DNA of 61,806 nt from Thalassobacillus pellis (GCF_016908295.1 NZ_JAFBDO010000010.1:1-61806), one strand, 5' to 3'. Counted from the stretch's first letter, positions 1 through 6,766 are shown. The notes: a model not told the origin generated them from the sequence alone. Program-made: numbers and translations.

Positions 1-122
1 TCATTGTGCACTCATTCGTGCGTTGTTTGATTTCCTCATATAATGAAGAAATCGAATTGACGTACTGGTTGGTTCGTTCAGTTTTCAAAGATCAAAAGTT
101 TGTCTGTGTCGTTTTTGCGACG
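1..122 (-). other. rRNA operon leader (upstream of 16S, which lies outside the window)
   Basis: Read on the minus strand this stretch contains TTTGATCTTTGAAAACTGAAC-like sequence (plus positions about 78-98), which I recognise as typical of the transcribed leader ahead of 16S rRNA in Bacillus-type rrn operons. It lies directly downstream of two strong tandem promoters. The 16S gene itself is not reached: no 16S 5'-end sequence is present. Inferred role: pre-rRNA leader with antitermination (boxA-like) and processing signals. Confidence 0.75.
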
Positions 123-128
123 AATATT

Positions 129-157
129 AATATATCATGGCCGAGAAATGATGTCAA
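129..157 (-). promoter_or_regulatory. rrn promoter P2 (sigma-A)
   Basis: Minus-strand TTGACA, 17-nt spacer, TATATT. It is the promoter nearest the rRNA leader. A perfect -35 with optimal spacing and a second promoter about 95 bp upstream is the classic Bacillus rrn tandem arrangement. Confidence 0.8.
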
Positions 158-224
158 CAATCTTTTCAAAAAATCTTTTTCATAACTTTTTAAGAAGAGT
201 GTTTGTTTTTCTGGCACAAAAAAT

Positions 225-253
225 AATATAGCATACCTAAGAATGTTGCGCAA
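225..253 (-). promoter_or_regulatory. rrn promoter P1 (sigma-A, extended -10)
   Basis: Minus-strand TTGCGC, 17-nt spacer, TATATT, with TG one base before the -10 hexamer. It lies about 95 bp upstream of P2 and drives the same rRNA operon. Confidence 0.7.
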
Positions 254-274
254 TAACTTTTATATATTTTTTCA

Positions 275-310
275 ATAAAAAAGAAGGTACACCTTGTTGT
301 GTCCTTCTTA
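275..310 (-). terminator. Intrinsic terminator of the beta-phosphoglucomutase gene
   Basis: Minus-strand stem AAGAAGGACAC paired with GTG(T)ACCTTCTT (one bulged base), followed by a T-rich run. The 5' arm overlaps the gene's stop codon. It insulates the gene from the rrn promoters just beyond. Confidence 0.75.
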
Positions 311-976
311 ACTTCTTGCTTCGGCGAACTTTTGCTGTAGTTCCTTGAAATCCAGCTGACTAGTATCCTCTACCACCCAATCTGCTTTTTTCAATGCTTT
401 CTGATCGCCAACACCCACCGCAAACATTTCTGCAGCTTTGATAGCTTCAACCCCAGCTTGGGCATCTTCTACTCCTGCGCAATTTTCGGATGATAATCCA
501 AGCTGATCAGCTGCTTTCAGGAAAATTTCAGGGGCCGGCTTGCCATTTTTGATTTCGGCCGCGTTAACGACGCTATCTAACAGATGGGTGATTTCCAGGT
601 TCTCTATGACAGCCTGGGCGTTTTTACTAGAAGAGGCTAAAGCTGTTTTTACACCTGCATCTTTGATTTCATTCATGAATTCCAATACCCCTGGCAAAAT
701 ATCCGCTGGAGTAATCAATTCAATCATTTGTTTATAATGTTCATTCTTTTTCGTTGCCTGGCGTTCTTTTTCTTCCGCCGTCAGCTGTTTGTTTCCGTGT
801 TGAAGGATCAATTCCAAGGATTCCATCCGGCCGATCCCTTTGAGTTTTTCGTTAAATTCCCGATCGAAAGGGATGTCAAGGTCATCGGCAAGTTGTTTCC
901 ATGCTTTATAGTGGTATTCCGCTGTATCTGTAATAACCCCATCTAAATCAAAAAGTATACCGCTTATTTGTTTCAT
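308..976 (-). CDS. pgmB: Beta-phosphoglucomutase (HAD superfamily)
   Basis: Cytosolic HAD-superfamily phosphomutase, 222 aa, predicted to interconvert beta-glucose 1-phosphate and glucose 6-phosphate after disaccharide phosphorolysis. The FDLDGVITDT motif supplies the nucleophile and acid/base Asp pair (D10, D12). ASSS (about 114-117) is motif II, the Lys of NGKPAPEIF (about 146) is motif III, and VEDAQAG (E170, D171) binds Mg. I chose ATG at 976 because AGGGAG lies 8 nt before it; a GTG at 985 lies inside the ribosome-binding region. It stands alone next to an rrn operon, with no maltose or trehalose phosphorylase nearby, so the physiological sugar cannot be inferred. It is not part of this block in B. 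subtilis. A related HAD sugar-phosphate phosphatase is possible, but the motif set favours beta-PGM. Confidence 0.88.
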   Translation of the reverse strand: MKQISGILFDLDGVITDTAEYHYKAWKQLADDLDIPFDREFNEKLKGIGRMESLELILQHGNKQLTAEEKERQATKKNEHYKQMIELITPADILPGVLEFMNEIKDAGVKTALASSSKNAQAVIENLEITHLLDSVVNAAEIKNGKPAPEIFLKAADQLGLSSENCAGVEDAQAGVEAIKAAEMFAVGVGDQKALKKADWVVEDTSQLDFKELQQKFAEARS

Positions 977-1026
977 GCTCCCCACTCCCTGCTAACAAAA
1001 TTTCTACAATGACTATAACATATTTC

Positions 1027-1248
1027 CTACTGTTGTTTTTTCTTCCGGGGCATGTATTTTAAACATTCTGTATGAGGGGCAATCCGCTTAAAAAAGTTGA
1101 ATAATAACGTGTACCGCTCTTGCATAGCTTGTTTGACCATTTTGTCGATACGGTGGTCTTCTAAATCAAATATTAATTCCTCCAGCTCTCTTTTTAAAAG
1201 GTACTCCATTTCTTCCCTTTCCATTTCACTTATCAATAAACCATGCAT
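1027..1248 (-). CDS. Small conserved-looking hypothetical protein
   Basis: I do not recognise a named family. The 73-residue product is charged and looks wholly helical: an acidic N-terminal half rich in Glu and Leu (EMEREEMEYLLKREL), then an aromatic segment (YTLLFNFFKR) and a basic tail ending KKKQQ. No signal peptide, membrane segment or Cys pair is evident. AGGTGA lies 6 nt before the ATG, which supports translation. It is divergent from pdaB, whose predicted promoter begins about 75 bp away, and is followed by pgmB on the same strand. Function unknown; no paralogue is visible in the window. Confidence 0.7.
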   Translation of the reverse strand: MHGLLISEMEREEMEYLLKRELEELIFDLEDHRIDKMVKQAMQERYTLLFNFFKRIAPHTECLKYMPRKKKQQ

Positions 1249-1322
1249 GCGTAATCACCTCGTAGTCATTATTTTTTTCATTGTTCCCGTAAATGTTTCT
1301 TTTATTATATTTGGGTTCTGTT

Positions 1323-1351
1323 GAATAGCTTGGGCGTTTGCATCATAGAAT
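1323..1351 (+). promoter_or_regulatory. Putative sigma-E promoter of pdaB
   Basis: GAATAGC, 14-nt spacer, CATAGAAT. This fits the B. subtilis sigma-E consensus (GHATAWT, about 14 nt, CATACAHT) with few mismatches. It lies about 34 bp ahead of the pdaB start, with the ribosome-binding site between. From memory, B. subtilis pdaB is transcribed in sporulation under sigma-E. Confidence 0.65.
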
Positions 1352-1384
1352 GAAGCAAGTCCATCTGGAAAGAGGAGGATACTT

Positions 1385-2143
1385 GTGCATTTTTTTACGT
1401 GGCAAATGAAAAAAATCAAGAAGTATTTCATTATTGTCCTACTGGCATTATTTTGTGCGCTATTCATTTGGCTTGGACAATTAAATTCAAAAGCTGTTTT
1501 TACAAGTGACGATGGCCCACAAGCCTTAAGCAAAGGAGATGACAGCAGGGCTGCAGCAGCGCTTACCTTCAACATCAGCTGGGGGACGGAGAAAGTGAAT
1601 GATGTGCTGGCTAAGCTGGCTGAACATAAGGTGAAGGCAACATTTTTTGTCAGTGGAGAATGGGCAGAAAGGCATCCGGATCTTTTAAAGAAAATCAATG
1701 AGGGCGAGCATGAGATTGGAATGATGGGTTATCGGTATATCAGCTATTTGGAGCAGGAGCCTGAACAGATTCGGAAAGACTTGGAGTATGCAAAGCAGAT
1801 TTTTGCCAAGCTAGGATACGACAATGTAACGCTGTTGCGGCCGCCTCATGGCCAGTTTAATAAAGAAGTATTGAAAATTGCCGATGACAAAGGATTTGAT
1901 GTCATTCAGTGGAGTGTCAATCCCCATGATTGGAAAAATCCTGGTACAAAAGAGATCGTAAATCAGGTCATGTCAGAAAGTTCCAAAGGAGATATCATTC
2001 TGCTTCATGCCTCTGATTCCGTAAAACAAACCCCGAAAGCATTGGAAACCATTCTCCCTGGTCTGAAGGGGAAAGGGCTAAAGCTGGTTCGGATATCTGA
2101 CCTGATTGCCGGAAGCGAAACAAAAGCCAAAGAAATAAATTAA
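1385..2143 (+). CDS. pdaB: PdaB-like polysaccharide deacetylase, sporulation
   Basis: NodB-fold polysaccharide deacetylase family, 252 aa, related to B. subtilis PdaB (YbaN), which is needed to maintain spores after late sporulation. A basic N-terminus and one hydrophobic segment (about residues 14-31) form a signal anchor; the NodB domain spans about 57-245, with RPPHGQFN (about 152-159) and ILLHASD (about 202-208) recognisable. GTG at 1385 is supported by GAGGAGG 6 nt upstream and by an N-terminus resembling MNHFYVWHIKK in B. subtilis. Oddity: motif 1 reads TFNISWG, with Asn63 where the catalytic Asp normally lies (B. subtilis TFDISWG), and the motif-2 His pair is absent as in other PdaB proteins. 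Hydrolytic activity is therefore doubtful. Confidence 0.9.
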   Translation: MHFFTWQMKKIKKYFIIVLLALFCALFIWLGQLNSKAVFTSDDGPQALSKGDDSRAAAALTFNISWGTEKVNDVLAKLAEHKVKATFFVSGEWAERHPDLLKKINEGEHEIGMMGYRYISYLEQEPEQIRKDLEYAKQIFAKLGYDNVTLLRPPHGQFNKEVLKIADDKGFDVIQWSVNPHDWKNPGTKEIVNQVMSESSKGDIILLHASDSVKQTPKALETILPGLKGKGLKLVRISDLIAGSETKAKEIN

Positions 2144-2148
2144 TTCGC

Positions 2149-2206
2149 CGCCAAGTCCTTATGGCGAAAGCCTTAGTTTTACTTATACTTTATCCTTTGA
2201 CAAAGT
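2149..2206. repeat. Interspersed structured repeat, copy 1 (truncated)
   Basis: Shares the core CGCCAAGTCCTTATGGCG plus AAAGCCTTAGTTTTACTTATACTTT with two fuller copies at 6621-6718 and 40820-40917. This copy starts 6 nt after the pdaB stop and lacks the ACTTGGC terminator arm. In the plus direction TTCGCC/GGCGAA flanks the core as a stem. It lies between convergent pdaB and kbaA. Confidence 0.7.
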
Positions 2207-2215
2207 GCGCCTGTC

Positions 2216-2295
2216 CACCAGCGACACTGTTTAGCCAAGACTCGCCGTGGCGTTCTTTGCCACAGAAAGGTTCGTCGAGGGGGTAGGCGCTGGTG
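2216..2295. repeat. Nested imperfect palindrome (REP/bcr-like)
   Basis: Outer arms CACCAGCG (2216-2223) and CGCTGGTG (2288-2295), a middle CTCG/CGAG pair, and inner arms GTGGC (2247-2251) and GCCAC (2259-2263). The right part resembles 3863-3889 downstream of gerD (18 of 22 bases, all differences transitions). It recalls the CCAGCGCCT palindromic repeats of Bacillaceae intergenic regions, but that link is from memory. Confidence 0.5.
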
Positions 2296-2354
2296 CTGAA
2301 GGAAGGTCTCTGCAAAAGGTTACCCTAAACATCCATTATTAAAATTTCCTAGAC

Positions 2355-2390
2355 ATAAAAAATGGAGTGCTCTGGCACTCCGTTTTTTTA
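2355..2390. terminator. Bidirectional terminator between pdaB and kbaA
   Basis: GGAGTGC-TCTG-GCACTCC hairpin with an A-run on the left and T-run on the right, so it works in both directions. The T-run overlaps the kbaA stop codon. It serves convergent pdaB (+) and kbaA (-). Confidence 0.85.
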
Positions 2391-2981
2391 TGCTTTCTTT
2401 TCAGTTAATCGGTGAAGCAGTAACAGCTGATAAGTGTTGCATGCGAGTAATGGAAGGATCATCATCCATACATAATCCTGACCGTCAGAACGAAGTGCCG
2501 GCACCCACTCGATCGTGGTAACGACAACCATGAAAAACAGTGCAGGCACGAAAGCATGCTTATTTGTCTCCTTCATTTTTATGTAGGAAACGATGGCAGC
2601 GATAACCAGTAATGCAAGTGCAGTCATCAGATATGGCCAAATCCCTGCACTTTCTTCCGCTGCCTGATAACGGAAGTACACTAAATCAAACAGGGTAAAT
2701 ACAATAAGGAAAATTTGCATGCTAGGCCAAAAACCCCTGAACATGCCCCGGCCAAATTGATGAACGGTTAAATAAGCGAAAAATCCCATCTGGCTGATAA
2801 TACTGAAAATAAATCCTAAGCCAGAAAAGAATAATAATACCCCTATTAATTCGAAAAAATCGAATGGTTGTAATACTTTTGTATACGCCTCACTTTTAAC
2901 AACAAAGCTGACGAGCAATGTTATGACACCGCCGAGCAGCAAGGTCGTCAAAAACAATCGCACCCATTTACGACTAGTCAC
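2388..2981 (-). CDS. kbaA: KinB-signalling pathway activation protein KbaA
   Basis: Integral membrane protein of 197 aa matching KbaA by context and character: about six hydrophobic segments (roughly residues 8-28, 41-62, 66-76, 85-103, 117-133, 145-159 and 171-190) joined by short loops, with no soluble domain. In B. subtilis KbaA activates the KinB sensor-kinase branch of the sporulation phosphorelay. It lies in the conserved salA-gerD-kbaA-pdaB cluster. The start is supported by a purine-rich AGGAGG-like site just upstream. Assignment rests on position and membrane architecture more than on motifs, since the family has few. Confidence 0.85.
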   Translation of the reverse strand: MTSRKWVRLFLTTLLLGGVITLLVSFVVKSEAYTKVLQPFDFFELIGVLLFFSGLGFIFSIISQMGFFAYLTVHQFGRGMFRGFWPSMQIFLIVFTLFDLVYFRYQAAEESAGIWPYLMTALALLVIAAIVSYIKMKETNKHAFVPALFFMVVVTTIEWVPALRSDGQDYVWMMILPLLACNTYQLLLLHRLTEKKA

Positions 2982-3090
2982 AATCGTTCCTCCTAAAAAA
3001 TCAAATAAAGTTAAAAATTCACAATACAGCTTTTGAGACCGTACCTATCGTATTTTACCATGAAGCAACGCTTTTTTCATAAAGGTCAGC

Positions 3091-3119
3091 GCATATTTTT
3101 CTTTCTCCGTACCATATTA
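3091..3119 (+). promoter_or_regulatory. Putative sigma-G promoter of gerD
   Basis: GCATA, 17-nt spacer, CATATTA. This matches the sigma-G consensus (GMATR, 17-18 nt, CATNHTA). It lies 36 bp before the gerD ATG. B. subtilis gerD is known to be forespore-expressed under sigma-G. Confidence 0.65.
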
Positions 3120-3154
3120 ACTAATATATAGAACAAAGAAAGGGGACATCCCAA

Positions 3155-3814
3155 ATGTCCATGAAACGAAGCTTCTTGTTCATAGGATTATTTGCACTTA
3201 TTCTTACGGCATGTGCAGGGAATTCCTCTGGCAGCGAGCAAGCCGATTATGATACCACTAAAAAGATGGTAGTCGATATATTGAAGTCTGATGATGGCAA
3301 AAAAGCGATAACAGAAGTATTGTCAGATGAGAAGATGCAACAGTCAATGGCTCTTGAATCCCAGGTTGTCAGTGAAGCAGTCAATAAAGCCCTCACCTCT
3401 GAAAAAGGAAAACAGTTCTGGAACAAAATGTTTTCCGATCCTAAATTTATAAAAGGGTTCTCTGAATCCATACAAAAAGAACAGAAAGAACTGATGAAAG
3501 GGTTAATGAAGGATTCAGAATACCAGAAACTGATGATTGAAATTTACCAAAACCCGGAAATGATGGATCAAATGCTTAGCGTCATGCAAGGTCAGAAATT
3601 CCGGTCCCATTTAGAAAAAACAATCCAGGAGACACTGGAAAGTCCGGTATTCAAGGCTAAGATGACCGAAACATTGTTGAAGGCTGCTGAAAAAATGAAA
3701 TCTGGAGAAGGCCAGCAGCAGGAACAAGGCTCTCAAACTCAGCAAAGCGGCGGTCAAGGTGGAGACACTGGCGGCGGAAATGCCAGCAGTGGCGGCGGCG
3801 GAGGCGGAACCTAA
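3155..3814 (+). CDS. gerD: Spore germination lipoprotein GerD
   Basis: Forespore lipoprotein, 219 aa, that in Bacillus clusters germinant receptors into germinosomes in the inner spore membrane. The N-terminus is a lipoprotein signal with lipobox LTAC (Cys20). The core (about 30-185) is hydrophilic and helical with Met- and Lys-rich amphipathic repeats, as expected of the GerD helical core. The C-terminus is a Gln/Gly/Ser-rich tail ending in a run of Gly. ATG 3155 follows AAAGGGG; an ATG two codons later is an alternative. It is transcribed alone, with the shared hairpin at 3911-3952 as terminator. The long Gly tail is low-complexity and likely variable between strains. Confidence 0.93.
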   Translation: MSMKRSFLFIGLFALILTACAGNSSGSEQADYDTTKKMVVDILKSDDGKKAITEVLSDEKMQQSMALESQVVSEAVNKALTSEKGKQFWNKMFSDPKFIKGFSESIQKEQKELMKGLMKDSEYQKLMIEIYQNPEMMDQMLSVMQGQKFRSHLEKTIQETLESPVFKAKMTETLLKAAEKMKSGEGQQQEQGSQTQQSGGQGGDTGGGNASSGGGGGGT

Positions 3815-3910
3815 GAACAAAAGCTAAAGCAGTCAGTCTAGCTTCACATAGATTTACTTAAGACTTCGAGAGGGCAGGCACTGGCGCACTTCCTATTTTC
3901 ATTAAACACT

Positions 3911-3952
3911 AAAAAAGATCACGCAGACCATAATGGTTCAGCGTGATCTTTT
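3911..3952. terminator. Bidirectional terminator between gerD and salA
   Basis: Stem AAAAAGATCACGC with GCGTGATCTTTTT and an inner ACCAT/ATGGT pair; A- and T-runs flank both sides. It terminates gerD (+) and salA (-), whose stop lies at 3956. Confidence 0.88.
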
Positions 3953-3955
3953 TAT

Positions 3956-5011
3956 TCAGGTCGTTTTATCGATTACTTTAGCTGCCACATTCCGATAAAT
4001 CTGACCAGTCGGGTGGTCCTCCTGGTAAACAGAAGGAGCGAAGATATCTTCTTCTTCATAAGGCTGACGCAACGGGATATGGCCAAGCACCTCTGTCTTA
4101 AGCTGCTCTGCCAGCTTGCTGCCGCCCCCTTTACCGAAGACGAATTCTTTATCCCCTGTAAGCTGGCTTTCGAAATAGGCCATGTTTTCTACAACACCAA
4201 GTATCTCATGCTCTGTCTGGATGGCCATCTGCCCGGCACGTGCAGCTACAAACGCTGCTGTCGGATGCGGAGTGGTCACAATGATTTCTTTGGAGGAAGG
4301 AAGCATGGAATGTACGTCCAACGCCACATCTCCTGTACCCGGAGGCAAGTCGAGCAATAGGTAGTCAAGGTCTCCCCATTCGACTTCCTTAAAGAAGCTT
4401 GTCAGCATTTTGCCAAGCATCGGTCCCCTCCAGATGACCGGTGAATTATCTTCAACGAAAAATCCCATAGAAATAACTTTGACACCAAACCGTTCTACTG
4501 GAAGGATTTTTTCACCGCGAACGACAGGGCGATCTTCGACTCCCATCATGTCCGGCACACTGAAACCATAAATATCAGCGTCGATAATCCCGACTTTTTT
4601 ACCCAAGCGGGCAAGTGCGATTGCCAGGTTGACGGTGACCGTAGATTTACCGACACCGCCCTTTCCGCTCGCAATTGAGATGAAGGTCGTATCTGTCTGG
4701 CCGCCAAGCAAAGATGCTTCCTGAGCTTTATGAGCATCCTCCTGATACTTTTCTATCACTTCGTCAGGAAGCTGGGTAAAGCGCAAGCCGACTGTGGCAG
4801 CACCTGCTCCCTTCAATATATTGACAATCTCCTGCTGCATTTGCATCTGTTCAGCTGTGTTGGTCTTGGCAATGCCAACCTTCACGCTGACATGGTTCTT
4901 CTCTTCCTTAATCGTAATCTCTTCTACTCCACCTGTCTCTTCTAACGTTTTATGTAAAAACGGATCTTCTACCGGATGAAGTAACTTAGTAACGTCTTCT
5001 TTCGTCAACAC
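3956..5011 (-). CDS. salA: SalA / Mrp-ApbC family P-loop ATPase
   Basis: Cytosolic MinD/Mrp-type ATPase, 351 aa. Residues about 1-95 form a DUF59-like domain. The deviant Walker A GKGGVGKS spans 116-123, followed by DADIYGFS and DLPPGTGD motifs of Mrp proteins. The CXXC iron-sulphur carrier motif of ApbC is absent (NMAYFESQLTGDKEFVFGK), as in B. subtilis SalA, which acts as a regulator by repressing scoC and so raising exoprotease expression. GTG at 5011 is preceded by AAAGGATGG 9 nt away. Neighbours cwlD, gerD and kbaA are in the usual order. A role in Fe-S cluster handling cannot be excluded. Confidence 0.9.
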   Translation of the reverse strand: MLTKEDVTKLLHPVEDPFLHKTLEETGGVEEITIKEEKNHVSVKVGIAKTNTAEQMQMQQEIVNILKGAGAATVGLRFTQLPDEVIEKYQEDAHKAQEASLLGGQTDTTFISIASGKGGVGKSTVTVNLAIALARLGKKVGIIDADIYGFSVPDMMGVEDRPVVRGEKILPVERFGVKVISMGFFVEDNSPVIWRGPMLGKMLTSFFKEVEWGDLDYLLLDLPPGTGDVALDVHSMLPSSKEIIVTTPHPTAAFVAARAGQMAIQTEHEILGVVENMAYFESQLTGDKEFVFGKGGGSKLAEQLKTEVLGHIPLRQPYEEEDIFAPSVYQEDHPTGQIYRNVAAKVIDKTT

Positions 5012-5105
5012 GATGATTCACCATCCTTTGAATTGTTCCATCAATGCCAGTATAACATATATGATACAGCATCTAAGTGATCTACATCAAAGGATGGGGC
5101 TTTAT

Positions 5106-5828
5106 CTATTCCGCTTCCGGAAATTCCTTTTCACTCACATAACGAAGGATTCCTTCATAGATTGAGGCAGCCATTTTCCGCTGGTAGCTGTCTGTTTTCA
5201 GGAGCTCCCTTTCATGAGGATTCGACAGGAAACCGACTTCGACCAAAGCTCCCGGAGTATGGGCATGCTTCAATACATAAACTCCGTTGATAGCCAGTGC
5301 TTCCCTTTCCGTATTTTCCAAATTGCGTTTGATTTCTGCTTGAATGAACTTGGCGAGATGCTTGTTTTCTTCCAGTTCCGGATAATAGAACGTCTGGGCG
5401 CCATGCCACTTGGATGACGGAATGGCGTTCAGATGAATACTTAAAAAAAGGTCAGCATCCTTCTCCTGGATAAACTCTGCCCGTTCACGAATATCCTCCG
5501 ATTTCCTACGGGCCAACCCTTTCGTATCCTTACCTGCAAGGTCGGCATCATCTTCCCTTGTCATATACACGAGGGCACCGCCCTGCTGCAGATAATCCCG
5601 CAGATACTCAGACACTTTTAACGCAATATCTTTTTCCAGTGTTTCATCAGCACCTACTGCTCCGCCATCAGGCCCTCCATGGCCAGGGTCAAGGACGATC
5701 TCCTCCCCCGCAAGCGGAAGGGACCACGTCTGCCACGTATCCATTGTCTCCTGGATCGGATATGCAATCAAAAAAACCAGCAAGGCCAAGCCACATAACC
5801 ATACAAACACTTTCAGACGATGGAACAC
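5106..5828 (-). CDS. cwlD: Germination-specific N-acetylmuramoyl-L-alanine amidase CwlD
   Basis: Zn amidase (Amidase_3), about 240 aa, that removes peptides from cortex peptidoglycan so that muramic delta-lactam can form. After a membrane anchor (about residues 6-25) come DPGHGGPDGG (metal His), an E in the LEKD region, SIHLNA (metal His) and VEVGFLSN (catalytic Glu). I start it at GTG 5828, preceded by an AGGGTGGGGAG-rich ribosome-binding site. A TTG at 5864 gives 12 more residues, but it has no ribosome-binding site and falls inside the predicted -10 element. The length then matches B. subtilis CwlD (237 aa). Confidence 0.92.
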   Translation of the reverse strand: MFHRLKVFVWLCGLALLVFLIAYPIQETMDTWQTWSLPLAGEEIVLDPGHGGPDGGAVGADETLEKDIALKVSEYLRDYLQQGGALVYMTREDDADLAGKDTKGLARRKSEDIRERAEFIQEKDADLFLSIHLNAIPSSKWHGAQTFYYPELEENKHLAKFIQAEIKRNLENTEREALAINGVYVLKHAHTPGALVEVGFLSNPHERELLKTDSYQRKMAASIYEGILRYVSEKEFPEAE

Positions 5829-5863
5829 GTCTCCCCACCCTCTCCCAATTACTCTCTTTTTCA

Positions 5864-5892
5864 ACTATATGGGACAAGATAAGAAAATATGC
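5864..5892 (-). promoter_or_regulatory. Putative sigma-E promoter of cwlD
   Basis: Minus-strand GCATATT, 14-nt spacer, CATATAGT, close to the sigma-E consensus with exact spacing. It begins right after the stop of the upstream gene. cwlD of B. subtilis is under sporulation sigma factors. Confidence 0.55.
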
Positions 5893-5909
5893 TCGTACGT
5901 AAGCAGTGT

Positions 5910-6605
5910 TTAATTCTGTTCTTTTTTCCGGTCAACACGAAAATCAATGGTTACAAACCGATCAAACTGAACAATTTTATCAACTGATCTGAGAGTGCCG
6001 GGATGCTGCTTAAAAATCGGTCCGTCCACAACAACGGTATGGAACTCGCCATTTTCACCGCAGGGATCCACATGGTCCGGAAGCTCTTTAAGCAGGTCCA
6101 TATCAAGACTTTTGCCAAGGAGCTTTTCCTCCAGCACATTATTATCAATGGTGGTCATCCAGGTCTCATAGCCAAGAGAAATAAATTCTTCCATCAGCTG
6201 CTTCGTATCTTTTCCCCATAACGGAAAAATTGCCTCCATTCCGGCTTTTTCCATATTCTCTTCCCGGTAGACCCGGATATCCTCTAAGTGGATATCTCCG
6301 AAGACGACTGCTGTGACACCTTTTTCTTTGGCTCTTTGCATCTCCTTTGCCATCAGTTCTTCATATAGGGCATTGCTGCATCCATCAGGTAAATGTACTT
6401 TCTGGAGCGGCAATCCGATTGCTTCCGCCTGAAAGTCCAGGACTTCTTCTCTCAATCCATGAATGACTGTGCGTCTGTCCTTTGCCTGAATCGTCGTAAA
6501 AAGCCCGACGACCTCATATGCCGGGTTAGACAGCATATAATGAAGGCTAAGCATGGAGTCTTTCCCTCCACTAAATGATACAAGTACCTTTTTGGGGTGT
6601 GGCAC
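5910..6605 (-). CDS. Dph6-like ATP pyrophosphatase (diphthine-ammonia ligase family)
   Basis: N-type ATP pyrophosphatase, 231 aa. The PP-loop SFSGGKDS (about 10-17) binds ATP, and DPCGENGEFHT near residue 185 is the family signature shared with eukaryotic/archaeal diphthamide synthetase Dph6. Bacteria do not make diphthamide, so the substrate here is unknown; an adenylating amide- or thio-transfer reaction is expected from the fold. GTG 6605 follows AGGAGG by 6 nt. It occupies the place of ybaJ-ybaK in B. subtilis. Its 5' leader is copy 2 of a repeated structured element ending in a terminator hairpin only a few bases before the ribosome-binding site. Confidence 0.85.
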   Translation of the reverse strand: MPHPKKVLVSFSGGKDSMLSLHYMLSNPAYEVVGLFTTIQAKDRRTVIHGLREEVLDFQAEAIGLPLQKVHLPDGCSNALYEELMAKEMQRAKEKGVTAVVFGDIHLEDIRVYREENMEKAGMEAIFPLWGKDTKQLMEEFISLGYETWMTTIDNNVLEEKLLGKSLDMDLLKELPDHVDPCGENGEFHTVVVDGPIFKQHPGTLRSVDKIVQFDRFVTIDFRVDRKKEQN

Positions 6606-6620
6606 ATTATCCCTCCTAAA

Positions 6621-6718
6621 TAAGAAAAACTTGGCTTATCGCCAAGTCCTTATGGCGAAAGCCTTCGTTTTACTTATACTTTAATCCTTTAATAAAGTTA
6701 AACTTTCTTAAAATATAA
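6621..6718 (-). repeat. Interspersed structured repeat, copy 2 (5' leader of the Dph6-like gene)
   Basis: About 98 bp closely similar to 40820-40917. On the minus strand it begins with an AT-rich stem (TTATATTTTAA with TTAAAGTATAA) enclosing AAAGTTTAACTTT, then a CGCCA/TGGCG hairpin, which overlaps the terminator hairpin ACTTGGC-GATAA-GCCAAGT followed by TTTTTCTT. The two hairpins are mutually exclusive, as in an attenuator. A TTTAAC-N18-TATAAG promoter-like pair (6673-6702) exists only in this copy. Confidence 0.72.
6623..6647 (-). terminator. Terminator hairpin within repeat copy 2
   Basis: Minus-strand ACTTGGC-GATAA-GCCAAGT, then TTTTTCTTATT. The T-run ends about 7 nt before the AGGAGG of the downstream gene, so it is either a second terminator after rpsI or an attenuator of that gene. 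Confidence 0.65.
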
Positions 6719-6747
6719 AAAAGCCTCTGGTCCATTATAGACCAGAG
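6715..6747 (-). terminator. Terminator of rplM-rpsI
   Basis: Minus-strand CTCTGGTC-TATAATG-GACCAGAG, then GCTTTTTTATA. It lies 20 bp after the rpsI stop. Confidence 0.88.
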
Positions 6748-6766
6748 ACATTTTTGATTGATAATA

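Noticed and set aside
1255-1698. 147-codon frame on the minus strand opposite pdaB
   Set aside because: Overlaps the well-supported pdaB gene and its promoter; composition is that of a reverse shadow.
2149-2206. Insertion sequence or MITE at the repeat copies
   Set aside because: No transposase and no clear target-site duplication around the three copies; called only as an interspersed repeat.
5829-5864. N-terminal extension of CwlD from TTG 5864
   Set aside because: No ribosome-binding site and overlap with the predicted -10 element; GTG 5828 fits family length.
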